NCBI RefSeq assembly: GCF_000812565.1
Contig: NZ_JTAM01000054.1
Coordinates: 1-64,000 of the forward strand
From: Flammeovirga sp. OC4
Lineage (GTDB): Bacteria; Bacteroidota; Bacteroidia; Cytophagales; Flammeovirgaceae
Reading direction: 5' to 3'
Length of the DNA: 64,000 nt
Shown: positions 34,859 through 42,848 of the stretch, piece by piece
How positions within the stretch are numbered: the stretch's first letter is position 1
How the letters are laid out: every line of letters starts with the position of its first letter
Position numbers and translations under genes: made by a program
The notes under the pieces: generated by a model
The model's database searches: none
What the model was told of the DNA's origin: nothing
What the model saw: the letters and a program-made list of their open reading frames with translations, nothing else

Positions 34859-36299
34859 TGGAATTATTTCTGTTTTTATAACGCTGATACTCCCTTACTA
34901 ACTCATTATACAACATATCACCAATGTGATTTGCTCCCTTTCTTGTAAAGTGCGTGTAATCTTTACCTGCCCAAGCTGGCTTTTTATCAGCCCACTTTAC
35001 AATAGAGTTTTTTCCGCCCATAGCCAAGTATAAGTCCCAGTAAGCTACTCCCACTTGTTTTGCAGCTCTTCTTTCTGCCGCTCTAATAGCATCAATGTTA
35101 GGATAAGATTCCATTTTCCCTCCTTCTTTTCGAGCCATATCTGACACTCCCACGATTAAAATACTCATCTCTGGTGCCACTTCTTTAAAATATTTGAGTT
35201 GTTTGACTAGCAAACGTTCATAAAACTTATAATTCTTGACCTCTTGCGGTACTACGTTTACACCAAACTGTAAGATTAAAAGTTCAGAATTTAGCGTTGA
35301 AAGTAAAGTTTTAAAGTGTTTACGACTCACTTTTGTAAAATCTGTTCCTGATGAGCCTCTCATTGGGATATTATCTACTGCAATACCTGTATTACAATCA
35401 AAACTCACTCCATACACCTCAGGTGATACATCTGCAGTAAAAGAGACCTCCAATGTTCCTAACGCTCCAGATATTGGTAATTTTATTTTTTTACTTTCAG
35501 AATCAGCTTCAATTTCTATAGTACTGCCTTCTACACCATTCATGCTATACCCTAATTCTACATCCGCTACTGTATTTCTCAAGTAAATATTAAAAAGTTC
35601 AAATTGTTTATGTGTGCTTTTTGAATAAGGTGCTGGCTCAAAAGATAACTGTGCCTCTGTCCCTTCATAAGAATAATACTTTCCAAAGAAACCATAATCA
35701 TTATGTTTTCCTCTGTATTTCTTTGGTCCAAAACATAAAAACTGTTCCCAGTTATCAGAATAAGTTTGGGCTAATGTCGTTCTTCTATTTTTTTGCTCCA
35801 TAATTGGTACTAAACCAACACCACAACCACCAAACTGTTCTTGTAGATTTCTTCTCAACTGTTCTGTCATTCTATCTCCTTCCAATTGAGAGTCACCGTA
35901 ATGTAAAACTCTTATCAATTTTCCTTCTTCCGAAATAGAAGATAACCCCTTAAAAAAATGATCTAGACAATGAGGATTATTTTCAGGATATTCAATCGCT
36001 ACGGCTCCTTTGGGAGTTCTTACTTTTAGTGGTTTTTCTTCAACAGGAGTCCATGATGATTCATCTGAAATACTTTCCATATCCACTGTCATGGTGTCGT
36101 CTTCTTCATATTCTTCGACTTCTACTTCCTCCTTTTCTTTTTCTGCAATCATGCTTTCGGGTAAAACATCTTCAGTGGAAGGAATACGAATCGTTGTCCC
36201 AAAAATCTCAATTTCTTCTGGTGACATCATCAATACCAAACCTAGCATTAAAGCTACATATACTAATATCTGAATTATCTTTAAAGGAGTAATTTTCAT
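34842..36299 (-). CDS. SGNH hydrolase-like protein, membrane-anchored, acidic linker (tandem copy 1)
   Basis: A 485-residue protein with an N-terminal helix (about 8-25) likely to be a membrane anchor, then a Glu/Asp-rich linker (52-90). The SGNH core follows: block I 'VLHYGDSQLEGDRM' with Ser137, block III 'LQFGVNVV', where the usual GxND has lost its Asp but keeps Asn, and block V 'DYTHFTRKGANHIG'. It may be an esterase or an O-acetyl transferase partner for the downstream SGNH gene. The ATG at 36299 follows a gap without a clear promoter. Confidence 0.8.
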   Translation of the reverse strand: MKITPLKIIQILVYVALMLGLVLMMSPEEIEIFGTTIRIPSTEDVLPESMIAEKEKEEVEVEEYEEDDTMTVDMESISDESSWTPVEEKPLKVRTPKGAVAIEYPENNPHCLDHFFKGLSSISEEGKLIRVLHYGDSQLEGDRMTEQLRRNLQEQFGGCGVGLVPIMEQKNRRTTLAQTYSDNWEQFLCFGPKKYRGKHNDYGFFGKYYSYEGTEAQLSFEPAPYSKSTHKQFELFNIYLRNTVADVELGYSMNGVEGSTIEIEADSESKKIKLPISGALGTLEVSFTADVSPEVYGVSFDCNTGIAVDNIPMRGSSGTDFTKVSRKHFKTLLSTLNSELLILQFGVNVVPQEVKNYKFYERLLVKQLKYFKEVAPEMSILIVGVSDMARKEGGKMESYPNIDAIRAAERRAAKQVGVAYWDLYLAMGGKNSIVKWADKKPAWAGKDYTHFTRKGANHIGDMLYNELVREYQRYKNRNNSNGITK

Positions 36300-36429
36300 T
36301 CTTTCGCGTTGAGGTTACTTTCAGTATTTATTCTATGAAAAATTCAACTATAAATGTATAAAAAATATAAATGTACAATACAGTGATAGTCATAATTCAA
36401 TGAAAGTTTTTTATCTGTCTTCAATACTG

Positions 36430-36437
36430 TAATTTTG
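36430..36437 (+). promoter_or_regulatory. Candidate -7 box upstream of the fRMsr gene
   Basis: TAATTTTG fits TAnnTTTG. A TTTT at 36407-36410 lies 19 bases before it, close to the TTTG -33 box. Transcription would start near 36445, about 50 bases before the ATG at 36496. Confidence 0.45.
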
Positions 36438-36495
36438 CGTTTTCATTTTCTTCTTTCGAAAATTAGACATACTCACCTCAATAAATACATAAATC

Positions 36496-36978
36496 ATGGC
36501 AGAAGAATTATTCTTACCGGACAACGGTAATAAGACGGAATTGTACGAAAGTATTCTTCCTCAGATTAAAGGACTGACTTCTATTGAAACAGACTTAATC
36601 GCTAATTTATCCAATACTTGTGCGGTACTTAAGGAAGCTTTTGATCACTTATGGATTGGGTTTTACTTGGTTAAAAATGATGAATTGGTATTGGGCCCCT
36701 TCCAAGGACCAATTGCCTGTACAAGAATTAAAAAAGGGAAAGGGGTTTGTGGTACTACTTGGGCTGAGGCAAAAACATATGTAGTCGAAGATGTCGAAGC
36801 TTTTCCGGGACACATTGCTTGTAGTTCTGCTTCCAAATCTGAAATTGTTGCACCCGTTATCGTCAATGATGAAGTAGTTGCTGTTTTGGATATTGACAGT
36901 GATCAATTGGCTACATTTGATGACATAGACCAAAAATATATTGAAGAGTTGTGCCACTACCTTGCTACAAAGTGGTAA
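36496..36978 (+). CDS. msrC: Free methionine-(R)-sulfoxide reductase (GAF domain)
   Basis: A 160-residue single GAF-domain protein. It carries the three conserved cysteines of fRMsr at 75 ('PIACTRI'), 85 ('GKGVCGTTW') and 109 ('GHIACSSASKSEIVAP'), along with 'VVAVLDIDS', which also marks the family. The enzyme reduces free methionine-R-sulfoxide with thioredoxin. Its length is normal. It is a single-gene unit between its own promoter and a bidirectional terminator. Confidence 0.93.
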   Translation: MAEELFLPDNGNKTELYESILPQIKGLTSIETDLIANLSNTCAVLKEAFDHLWIGFYLVKNDELVLGPFQGPIACTRIKKGKGVCGTTWAEAKTYVVEDVEAFPGHIACSSASKSEIVAPVIVNDEVVAVLDIDSDQLATFDDIDQKYIEELCHYLATKW

Positions 36979-36988
36979 GTATCTGGTA

Positions 36989-37026
36989 AAAAATAAGGGC
37001 GTTACATCAGCAACGCCCTTATTTTT
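36989..37026. terminator. Bidirectional terminator between fRMsr and HAD genes
   Basis: A perfect 15-base stem (36989-37003 with 37012-37026; core AAGGGCGTT / AACGCCCTT) and an 8-base loop, flanked by A-run and T-run, so it can stop both converging transcripts. The stop of the HAD gene lies within its right arm. Confidence 0.95.
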
Positions 37027-37552
37027 ATTGATCAGCTAAAATGATCTTATCAACAGCCTCAAGTAAATTCTTAGCATAATGTGTTGCTACAGAATTTTCT
37101 ACCATTGGGTTGTCAACTTGAATTCTATATTTGATTCCTACCTTTTCAGCAGGGATTAAATCTCTTTCCTTGTCTCCAATCATCCAAGTGTTTTCCATGT
37201 CTGCGTCGTACTTGTAAATAGCTCTTTCGAACATCAAAGTACCTGGCTTACGACTCAACGAATTGGACCATTTTTCATGTAAAGGTGCGTAGAACATGTC
37301 ATCGATCGCATTGTTACATTCTTTCTGCAATGCATCATGACAGATATATACATCTTCTTTCTTATAGATTCCTTTTACAATACCAGATTGATTTGTTAAG
37401 ATCACTAACTTAAAACCGGCATCTTTTAACTTTTGCAAAGCTTCTGCAACTCCTGGAAGCACCTCAAACTTTTCTAAAGTGTAAGCATAATCCACATAGT
37501 CTTTATTCAAGACTCCGTCTCTATCCAAGAATACGCACTTATTCTTTTTCAT
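37025..37552 (-). CDS. HAD-IIIA phosphatase (GmhB/HisB-like)
   Basis: A 175-residue HAD phosphatase: motif I 'VFLDRDGVLNKDYVDY' (nucleophile Asp10, acid Asp12), motif II 'VILTNQSGIVKG', the conserved RKPG of the family in 'SLSRKPGTLMFERA', and motif IV 'WMIGDKERDL'. This is the layout of D-glycero-D-manno-heptose-1,7-bisphosphate phosphatase (GmhB) and histidinol phosphatase. The cysteine Zn-loop of classical GmhB is missing ('FYAPLHEKWSNSLSRKPG'), so the substrate is uncertain. It is 65 bases downstream of a GT2 gene. Confidence 0.85.
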   Translation of the reverse strand: MKKNKCVFLDRDGVLNKDYVDYAYTLEKFEVLPGVAEALQKLKDAGFKLVILTNQSGIVKGIYKKEDVYICHDALQKECNNAIDDMFYAPLHEKWSNSLSRKPGTLMFERAIYKYDADMENTWMIGDKERDLIPAEKVGIKYRIQVDNPMVENSVATHYAKNLLEAVDKIILADQ

Positions 37553-37617
37553 CTTAATTAAGTATAGAAATGAAATAATTTCCGCAAAGTTAAGAGAATA
37601 CGGAGATAAATTGTCAT

Positions 37618-38601
37618 CTATTCAGATTTATAAACCCTTCCTTTCCAATGTACCTTAGGTGCTCTGATACTATACAGGAGTAATGAATTGTAGGTAACAA
37701 GATGCATTATATCAAATAAAAAGCTCGCTTTCCATTGTATTTTCAACTCCAATTCTCGTTGTATTGCGATTACTGTTACTGATTTAACAAGATAAAAAAC
37801 AGGGATTAACCACAATAATTCGTTAAAAAACACACCTAAAAGTATTAATAAAGGATAAAAAATGATATTAAGGTAATTCAGTATTTTAAGAGAAAACTGT
37901 ATCTTTTTTGCTCCTTGCATCCACCTCCAGCGTTGATGTAGCCAATTATTAAAAGTATCAACAGGTTGAGTCACGGCTAAAACTTCACTAGAAAAAAGCT
38001 GTTTAAAACTCCCTCCTTTATTCACTACTTCTCTGAATAATGCAAAATCCTCGGCTACTGAAAAAGGAATATTTCTCATTCCTCCTACTTTGTCAAACAT
38101 GGACTTACGAATTCCTAAGTTATTTCCCATAGCCGTTATTGGTATACCCATTTTTGCTAAAACTTGAATCAACTTTAAGGCTAACATCCAATCCAACCTT
38201 TGGTAATTAGACCAATAATTTCCTTCTTCAACAATAGTCACACCAGTCACAATATCTGCAGAAATTAATGAATTAAGCATGTTTTGCACCCATGTCGAAG
38301 GATAAACTACGTCTGCATCAGCAAAAAGAAAATACTCTGCTTCAGTTTGTAAGCTTAAATAATCAAGTACATTGACCTTTCCTTTCAAAGCTCTATTTTG
38401 AGGAACATTAAATACATTAATGTTGTCAAATTTCCTTTCAAATTCAGTAATAACCTCTTCAGTATTATCCTCTGAAGCATCGTTACCTATTAAAATATCA
38501 ACACATACATTGTTATTAACAATTTGAGAAATTAAACTTTCAAGGCAAGATTTTATCGTAACTCCCTCATTTCTAGCAGCAACTAGTATACTCACCTTCA
38601 T
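37618..38601 (-). CDS. Glycosyltransferase family 2 with C-terminal membrane helices
   Basis: A 327-residue GT2 enzyme. The N-terminal GT-A domain has 'SILVAARNEG', 'DILIGNDASEDNT', the DxD motif in 'FLFADADVVYP', 'AEDFALFREVVNKGG' with the catalytic Asp, and the processive-type QxxRW in 'LHQRWRWMQG'. Residues about 245-285 and 298-318 form membrane helices. Such enzymes elongate glycans or glycosylate lipids at the inner membrane. It lies outside the main polysaccharide cluster and pairs with the HAD gene. The acceptor is unknown. Confidence 0.88.
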   Translation of the reverse strand: MKVSILVAARNEGVTIKSCLESLISQIVNNNVCVDILIGNDASEDNTEEVITEFERKFDNINVFNVPQNRALKGKVNVLDYLSLQTEAEYFLFADADVVYPSTWVQNMLNSLISADIVTGVTIVEEGNYWSNYQRLDWMLALKLIQVLAKMGIPITAMGNNLGIRKSMFDKVGGMRNIPFSVAEDFALFREVVNKGGSFKQLFSSEVLAVTQPVDTFNNWLHQRWRWMQGAKKIQFSLKILNYLNIIFYPLLILLGVFFNELLWLIPVFYLVKSVTVIAIQRELELKIQWKASFLFDIMHLVTYNSLLLYSIRAPKVHWKGRVYKSE

Positions 38602-38762
38602 CTCTTCAAAATCAATTTACTTAACATGTTAAAATTTGAACCATATAGCATTTTTAGCTATTTGTAGGTTTATCTAAAGTTGGTAAATTTGTAAGTAATT
38701 AAAATAATACCAAAAGTAGAAAATCAAGTTTTTCAAAATACAAGGTATCAAAAATTCTACAT

Positions 38763-38770
38763 TACGTTTG
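38763..38770 (+). promoter_or_regulatory. Candidate -7 box upstream of the Ldh-family gene
   Basis: TACGTTTG fits TAnnTTTG, 49 bases before the ATG. The -33 region has no exact TTTG at the best distance. It lies in the 217-base divergent gap between the GT2 gene and this gene. Confidence 0.4.
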
Positions 38771-38818
38771 TACTTAATTAAACTAGACTAATAGTTCTAC
38801 TTATAAAAATACTAATAC

Positions 38819-39904
38819 ATGACAACGGCAATTAATTTAGTTCCCTACAAAACTCTTCTTACTTTTAGTAAAAACGTTTTTCTAGCAATGGGCTGTCCTG
38901 AGAAAGATGCAGACTTAGCTGCTAATGTTTTATTATCTGCTGATTTAAGAGGTGTGGACTCACACGGTGTTGCTCGTTTGATTGGATATGTAAGACTATG
39001 GGAAGCAGGGAGAATCAACCCTACACCCAATATTAAAATAATCCATGAAACACCAAGTACAGCTACTGTAGATGGTGATGCTGGATTAGGTTTGGTGGTG
39101 GCTCCACAAGCTATGCAAATTGCTATTGATAAAGCTGAAAACGTAGGTACGGGTTGGGTATCAGTTAAAAACTCCAACCACTACGGTATTGCAGGTTATC
39201 ATGCTATGATGGCTTTGGAACATGACATGATTGGTATGTCTATGACCAATGCTAGCCCATTGGTGGCTCCTACTTTCTCTAAAGAAAGATTATTAGGTAC
39301 CAACCCAATTGCTATGGCAATTCCTGCTGGAGAAGAGCCTCCATATGTTGCGGATTTTGCTACAACAACAGCCGCTAACGGAAAATTGGAAATTCTTCAG
39401 AGAAAACAAGAAGATGCTCCTGTAGGTTGGATTCAAGACAAAGAAGGATTGTCGTCTACTAACGCTGGTGAATTGAAAAATGGTGGTGCATTATTGCCAT
39501 TAGGTGGTGATAGAATTAGAAGTAGCCACAAAGGATATTGCCTTGGAAGTATGGTTGATATTTTATCTTCTGTATTATCAGGTGCTGGATATGGCCCATG
39601 GGCTCCTCCTTTTGTAAGCTTCTTGCCATTGCCTGAAGATCCTGTTGGAGAAGGATTAGGACATTTCTTTGGGGCCATGAGAGTAGATGGATTCAGACCT
39701 AAAGAGGAATTTAAATCACATATGGATAACTGGATCAGACGCTTCAAAAGTGCTGAAACAGTTGAAGGGCAGGAAAGAGTATTGATTCCGGGTGATCCAG
39801 AAAGAGAAATTGAACATGAAAGATTAACAGAGGGGATTCCTTTGTTGTCTCCTGTTATAAAAGACTTAGAAGAAGTTGGTAGTAAATTTAGTCTATCAAT
39901 TTAA
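38819..39904 (+). CDS. Ldh-family NAD(P)-dependent malate/lactate-type dehydrogenase
   Basis: A 361-residue member of the Ldh_2 (malate/L-sulfolactate/ureidoglycolate dehydrogenase) family. Typical segments are 'ADLRGVDSHGVARLIGYV' with the catalytic His, 'VSVKNSNHYGIAGYHAMMAL', 'GTNPIAMAIPAG' and 'VADFATTTAANGKLEILQR'. The C-terminal domain has 'SSHKGYCLGSMVDILSSVLSG'. Substrate specificity within the family cannot be told here; a 2-hydroxyacid such as malate or a sulfonate is likely. It is an isolated gene with a candidate promoter and a 3' hairpin. Confidence 0.9.
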   Translation: MTTAINLVPYKTLLTFSKNVFLAMGCPEKDADLAANVLLSADLRGVDSHGVARLIGYVRLWEAGRINPTPNIKIIHETPSTATVDGDAGLGLVVAPQAMQIAIDKAENVGTGWVSVKNSNHYGIAGYHAMMALEHDMIGMSMTNASPLVAPTFSKERLLGTNPIAMAIPAGEEPPYVADFATTTAANGKLEILQRKQEDAPVGWIQDKEGLSSTNAGELKNGGALLPLGGDRIRSSHKGYCLGSMVDILSSVLSGAGYGPWAPPFVSFLPLPEDPVGEGLGHFFGAMRVDGFRPKEEFKSHMDNWIRRFKSAETVEGQERVLIPGDPEREIEHERLTEGIPLLSPVIKDLEEVGSKFSLSI

Positions 39905-39911
39905 ACGGAAC

Positions 39912-39959
39912 TTAGTACTTCATCAAAATCACTTTCAACTCATTTTGGTGAAGTACTAA
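39912..39959 (+). terminator. Long hairpin after the Ldh-family gene, no T-run
   Basis: Arms 39912-39929 and 39942-39959 pair over 18 bases with one mismatch (TTAGTACTTCA / TGAAGTACTAA) around a 12-base loop. There is no T-tract after it on either strand, so it may be an RNA-stabilising or protein-binding hairpin rather than a standard terminator. Confidence 0.5.
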
Positions 39960-40152
39960 TCCTAGAAATGCTAAAAACCATTAGATACTAAAACATTTAC
40001 AACTTGCTAAAGCTATAACAAAGTCATTTGTCATAGCACCATACTTCATTCTAGATAAAAACACTTAACAAAATAAGTTAGTGTGCTTACGTGATTTTAC
40101 TGTACATACTATCTTAAATTAAATTACTTACTATCTAAAACCAATTAAGAAA

Positions 40153-40722
40153 ATGCTTTACAAGATCAAGCTTAAGAATGCTGATGAGCATGTACTATTA
40201 TCTAGTGCAGCTTATGAGTTCATTGAAAACAACGAGTATTACAAACAATTAAATCTTTTAGAAAATCTACGTTTACACGCTAGTGGATACGTATTCTTTC
40301 AAAAAAACTTTCCAAAACCTAATGGAGGGTATAAGAATGTTACCATTTACCTTCATAAGTTAGTCGCTGAGAAGTTTGTACCAAAACATGACTCAGAAAG
40401 AAGATTATTCGTAAGAATTATGAATGGGAATCCTCTGGATTGTAGAGAGAAGAACCTTGGTTGGGCTACTATGGCTGAATTAAGAAGAAATCAAAAACAC
40501 CATCATAACAAAACAGGCTACAGAGGTGTAGTAAAAGTGAGTAAAAAGACTTACCGTGCGGTACTTTACTCTAAAGGAGAAAGATATGACCTTGGTTTGT
40601 TCCCTTCTGCTGAAAGTGCAGCTGAGGCTTATAATAATAAATCAAAAGAGCTTTTCGGTAAAACGAAGAGTCTGAATAATTTCGAAGAAGAGCACAACGC
40701 TAATGTTGTCACTTCGAATTAG
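40153..40722 (+). CDS. HNH-like / AP2 domain protein
   Basis: A 189-residue protein with two DNA-binding-type parts. Residues about 65-120 ('VTIYLHKLVAEKFVPKH', 'NGNPLDCREKNLGWATMAEL') follow the HNH_3 nuclease pattern, but the central His (usual vNHxDGN) is replaced in 'VRIMNGN', so nuclease activity is doubtful. Residues about 120-170 ('TGYRGVVKVSKKTYRAV', 'YDLGLFPSAESAAEAYN') form an AP2 domain like those of phage HNH proteins and plant factors. It stands alone, with its own terminator. A DNA-binding regulator derived from a homing nuclease is likely; this is inference. Confidence 0.75.
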   Translation: MLYKIKLKNADEHVLLSSAAYEFIENNEYYKQLNLLENLRLHASGYVFFQKNFPKPNGGYKNVTIYLHKLVAEKFVPKHDSERRLFVRIMNGNPLDCREKNLGWATMAELRRNQKHHHNKTGYRGVVKVSKKTYRAVLYSKGERYDLGLFPSAESAAEAYNNKSKELFGKTKSLNNFEEEHNANVVTSN

Positions 40723-40740
40723 AAAATAGGAATTCCAATA

Positions 40741-40788
40741 AGTATTCAGAAAAAATGATACAATACATTTTTTCTGAGTACTTTTTTT
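40741..40788 (+). terminator. Rho-independent terminator after the HNH/AP2 gene
   Basis: A 17-base stem with one mismatch (40741-40757 with 40766-40782), an 8-base loop and a run of seven T (40782-40788), starting 18 bases after the stop codon. Confidence 0.9.
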
Positions 40789-40890
40789 CATCTCTACTTT
40801 TTACTAGCCATAAAGAAACAACCCTTGCATCAAAAGTCTCTTTTTCAAACTATTAGCATCATAAATTCTTTAAAAATAGTGAATAAACAA

Positions 40891-40921
40891 TCATTCATGT
40901 GTATATTTACTATATGAATGA
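40891..40921. promoter_or_regulatory. Inverted repeat upstream of the helical-protein gene
   Basis: TCATTCAT at 40891-40898 and ATGAATGA at 40914-40921 are perfect inverted arms with a 15-base spacer, about 70 bases before the next start codon. A TetR-type or other dimeric regulator could bind; no promoter box is clear. Confidence 0.35.
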
Positions 40922-40989
40922 AAAAATGACACTTGATATGTCCATTTTTTCTTAAAAAAAGAATTGTTGATAATAACCTCATAAATACT

Positions 40990-41955
40990 ATGGCACAGCA
41001 AAGAAAAAAGCCCTCTACCCGTAGTACCACTAGCCGAACCGCTAGTAAGGCTTCCACTACAGCGAAAAAAGAAACTACTTCTGCCAGAAAAAATGTAACA
41101 CCTCCAGAAACGGAAGAAAAAGTGAACGAAACGGTTCAAACAACAGCTTCTGATGTTGTTGAAAAAATTACAGAAACAGTAAATGAAGGGGTTTCTACCG
41201 CTACAAAAATGGTAGAGGATGCCCAAGAAAAAGTAGAAGAAAAGGCAAAAGAAACCATTCATACTGGCCAGGAAAAAGTCATTGAAGCCACTGATAAAGC
41301 GGACTCTAAAGTTGAGGAAGTTTTAGAAAAGACTGTACTAAAATCACATGAAGTCATTAAGGAAGCTTCAACTTTCTCTAAATCTTCAGCCACTACTGCC
41401 AACGAAAAAGCCTCTGCAATTTTTGATCAGACAGAAGATGCAGCCGGAAGATGGATCACTGAAGCAAAAAGCTTATCTGATGCTGCTATTGATAGTATTG
41501 AGGAAACAACAAACAAAGTATTATCAAGTACGAAGGAGTTGGTAGAAAGTACTTTTATCAACACACAAGAGGTGGTAACATCTTTGGTGAGCAATGGTAA
41601 GACCTTCAAGGATATGGCCTATGAGAAAACAAATGAAACGATTGACAGTGTTACTTCTCAGGCAGATAGTTTAGTCGATGAATCACACCGTTTTATTAAA
41701 GATACTTCGTCAAAAGTATTTAGTACTTCCAAAGAACTTGTCAACGAACCTGCTGACACCATTTCTTCAACGGCAAATAATGCAAAAGAAGCTACCACAA
41801 GTGTATTTACGGAAGTGTCTGATAAGCTTCTTAGAATGTCTCCAGTGGAACTTCCAAAAATAGATGATGTAAACGAAACTCGTCAGAATATTAGAAAATT
41901 TATTACAAACGGAACCGCAGCAGTGATTTACCCTGTAGTTCGTTTATTAAGATAA
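40990..41955 (+). CDS. Long helical Thr/Ser/Lys/Glu-rich protein, unknown
   Basis: A 321-residue protein without signal peptide or strong hydrophobic segment. The basic start 'QQRKKPSTRSTTSRTASK' is followed by about 250 residues of amphipathic helix with repeating 'VEDAQEKVEEKAKETI', 'EKASAIFDQTEDAAG' and 'SSTKELVESTF' units. This resembles LEA-like, apolipoprotein-like or phasin-like proteins, but I do not recognise a family. It ends in 'AAVIYPVVRLLR', a short hydrophobic tail. The ATG at 40990 is preferred over an in-frame one at 40933 because it starts a typical soluble N-terminus. Stress protection or surface coating of granules is possible (inference). Confidence 0.7.
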   Translation: MAQQRKKPSTRSTTSRTASKASTTAKKETTSARKNVTPPETEEKVNETVQTTASDVVEKITETVNEGVSTATKMVEDAQEKVEEKAKETIHTGQEKVIEATDKADSKVEEVLEKTVLKSHEVIKEASTFSKSSATTANEKASAIFDQTEDAAGRWITEAKSLSDAAIDSIEETTNKVLSSTKELVESTFINTQEVVTSLVSNGKTFKDMAYEKTNETIDSVTSQADSLVDESHRFIKDTSSKVFSTSKELVNEPADTISSTANNAKEATTSVFTEVSDKLLRMSPVELPKIDDVNETRQNIRKFITNGTAAVIYPVVRLLR

Positions 41956-41975
41956 TATCAACTGAACAACAAACA

Positions 41976-42016
41976 CCCCGAGAAAAACTTTTTTAGTTAT
42001 TTTTCGGGGCTTTTTT
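41976..42016 (+). terminator. Rho-independent terminator after the helical-protein gene
   Basis: CCCCG (41976-41980) pairs with CGGGG (42005-42009), with a further A/T-rich stem inside, and a run of six T follows (42011-42016). It lies 20 bases after the stop. Confidence 0.8.
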
Positions 42017-42125
42017 ATGCTAAAAAAGGAGTGTTCTTTGTAGGCTATAACGTCGCAGGGTAAAGAAATCGATCAACTTAACAAACCTAAGAAGCACTCC
42101 TTAAAAACTATTCAAAAATTGGTTT

Positions 42126-42848
42126 CTAACCTGGGTTAGTTGACCATAATGCTGCACTTTTTAGCATTGCTCTTCTTGGTAGTTTTAACGCTGATGAAAT
42201 CAATTCTGCAAAATCTTCTGGCTGTAAAACTCGCTCTTCCGAATCCTCTCCAGCTATCATTCCCAAGTCTTTTGTCATATCTGTTTCAATTGTACTTGGC
42301 GTAAGAGTAATCACTCGGATATTGTTCTTCCTTACTTCTTTCATCAAGGATTCAGAAAGACCTATTACTGCAAACTTAGAAGCCGAATAAGCTGATATAT
42401 TAGGATTACCATTCAACCCTGCCGTTGATGCCACATTAAAGATATCGCCTTCATTTTTCTCAATTAAATAGGGAAGTACTTCTTTGGTGACATAGTACAA
42501 GCCCATTACATTAGTTTGAATGGTTCTCTCCCACTCTGCAACTTCCATTTCGTTAAATGAACCGATACTTGCTATTCCTGCATTATTGACAAGAATGTCT
42601 ACGGTGCCTAACACTTCAATCAATTTTTTGATATTCGTTTTTACTTCTTCGTAAACTGAAACATCAAAAACTGCATAAGTTGCATTTACACCTAATGCCT
42701 GTAATTCTTTTGTCGTCGCTTTTAAGACTTCTTCATTTCTACCTGTAATTCCAATATCAATTCCCTCTTTGGCCAATGCAATGGCGGTTGCTTTCCCTAA
42801 ACCTCTTCCTCCGCCAGTGATAATGGCTTTTTTATTTTTCAAGCTCAT
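42126..42848 (-). CDS. Short-chain dehydrogenase/reductase (FabG-like)
   Basis: A 240-residue classical SDR: 'AIITGGGRGLGKATAIALA' for NAD(P), 'DILVNNAGIASIG', the active-site Ser in 'FNVASTAGLNG' and Tyr/Lys in 'SAYSASKFAVIG'. The C-terminal 'LTPSTIETDMT' is standard. The ATG at 42848 is preferred over an in-frame TTG at 42875; it overlaps the propeller-Dabb gene by 17 bases, so the two are coupled. The reaction is probably reduction of a keto group with NAD(P)H; the substrate is unknown. Confidence 0.9.
   Translation of the reverse strand: MSLKNKKAIITGGGRGLGKATAIALAKEGIDIGITGRNEEVLKATTKELQALGVNATYAVFDVSVYEEVKTNIKKLIEVLGTVDILVNNAGIASIGSFNEMEVAEWERTIQTNVMGLYYVTKEVLPYLIEKNEGDIFNVASTAGLNGNPNISAYSASKFAVIGLSESLMKEVRKNNIRVITLTPSTIETDMTKDLGMIAGEDSEERVLQPEDFAELISSALKLPRRAMLKSAALWSTNPG

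Noticed and set aside
40891-41262. Minus-strand ORF rich in Phe and Cys
   Set aside because: It is antisense to the helical Thr/Lys-rich gene; its composition is explained by the complementary codons.
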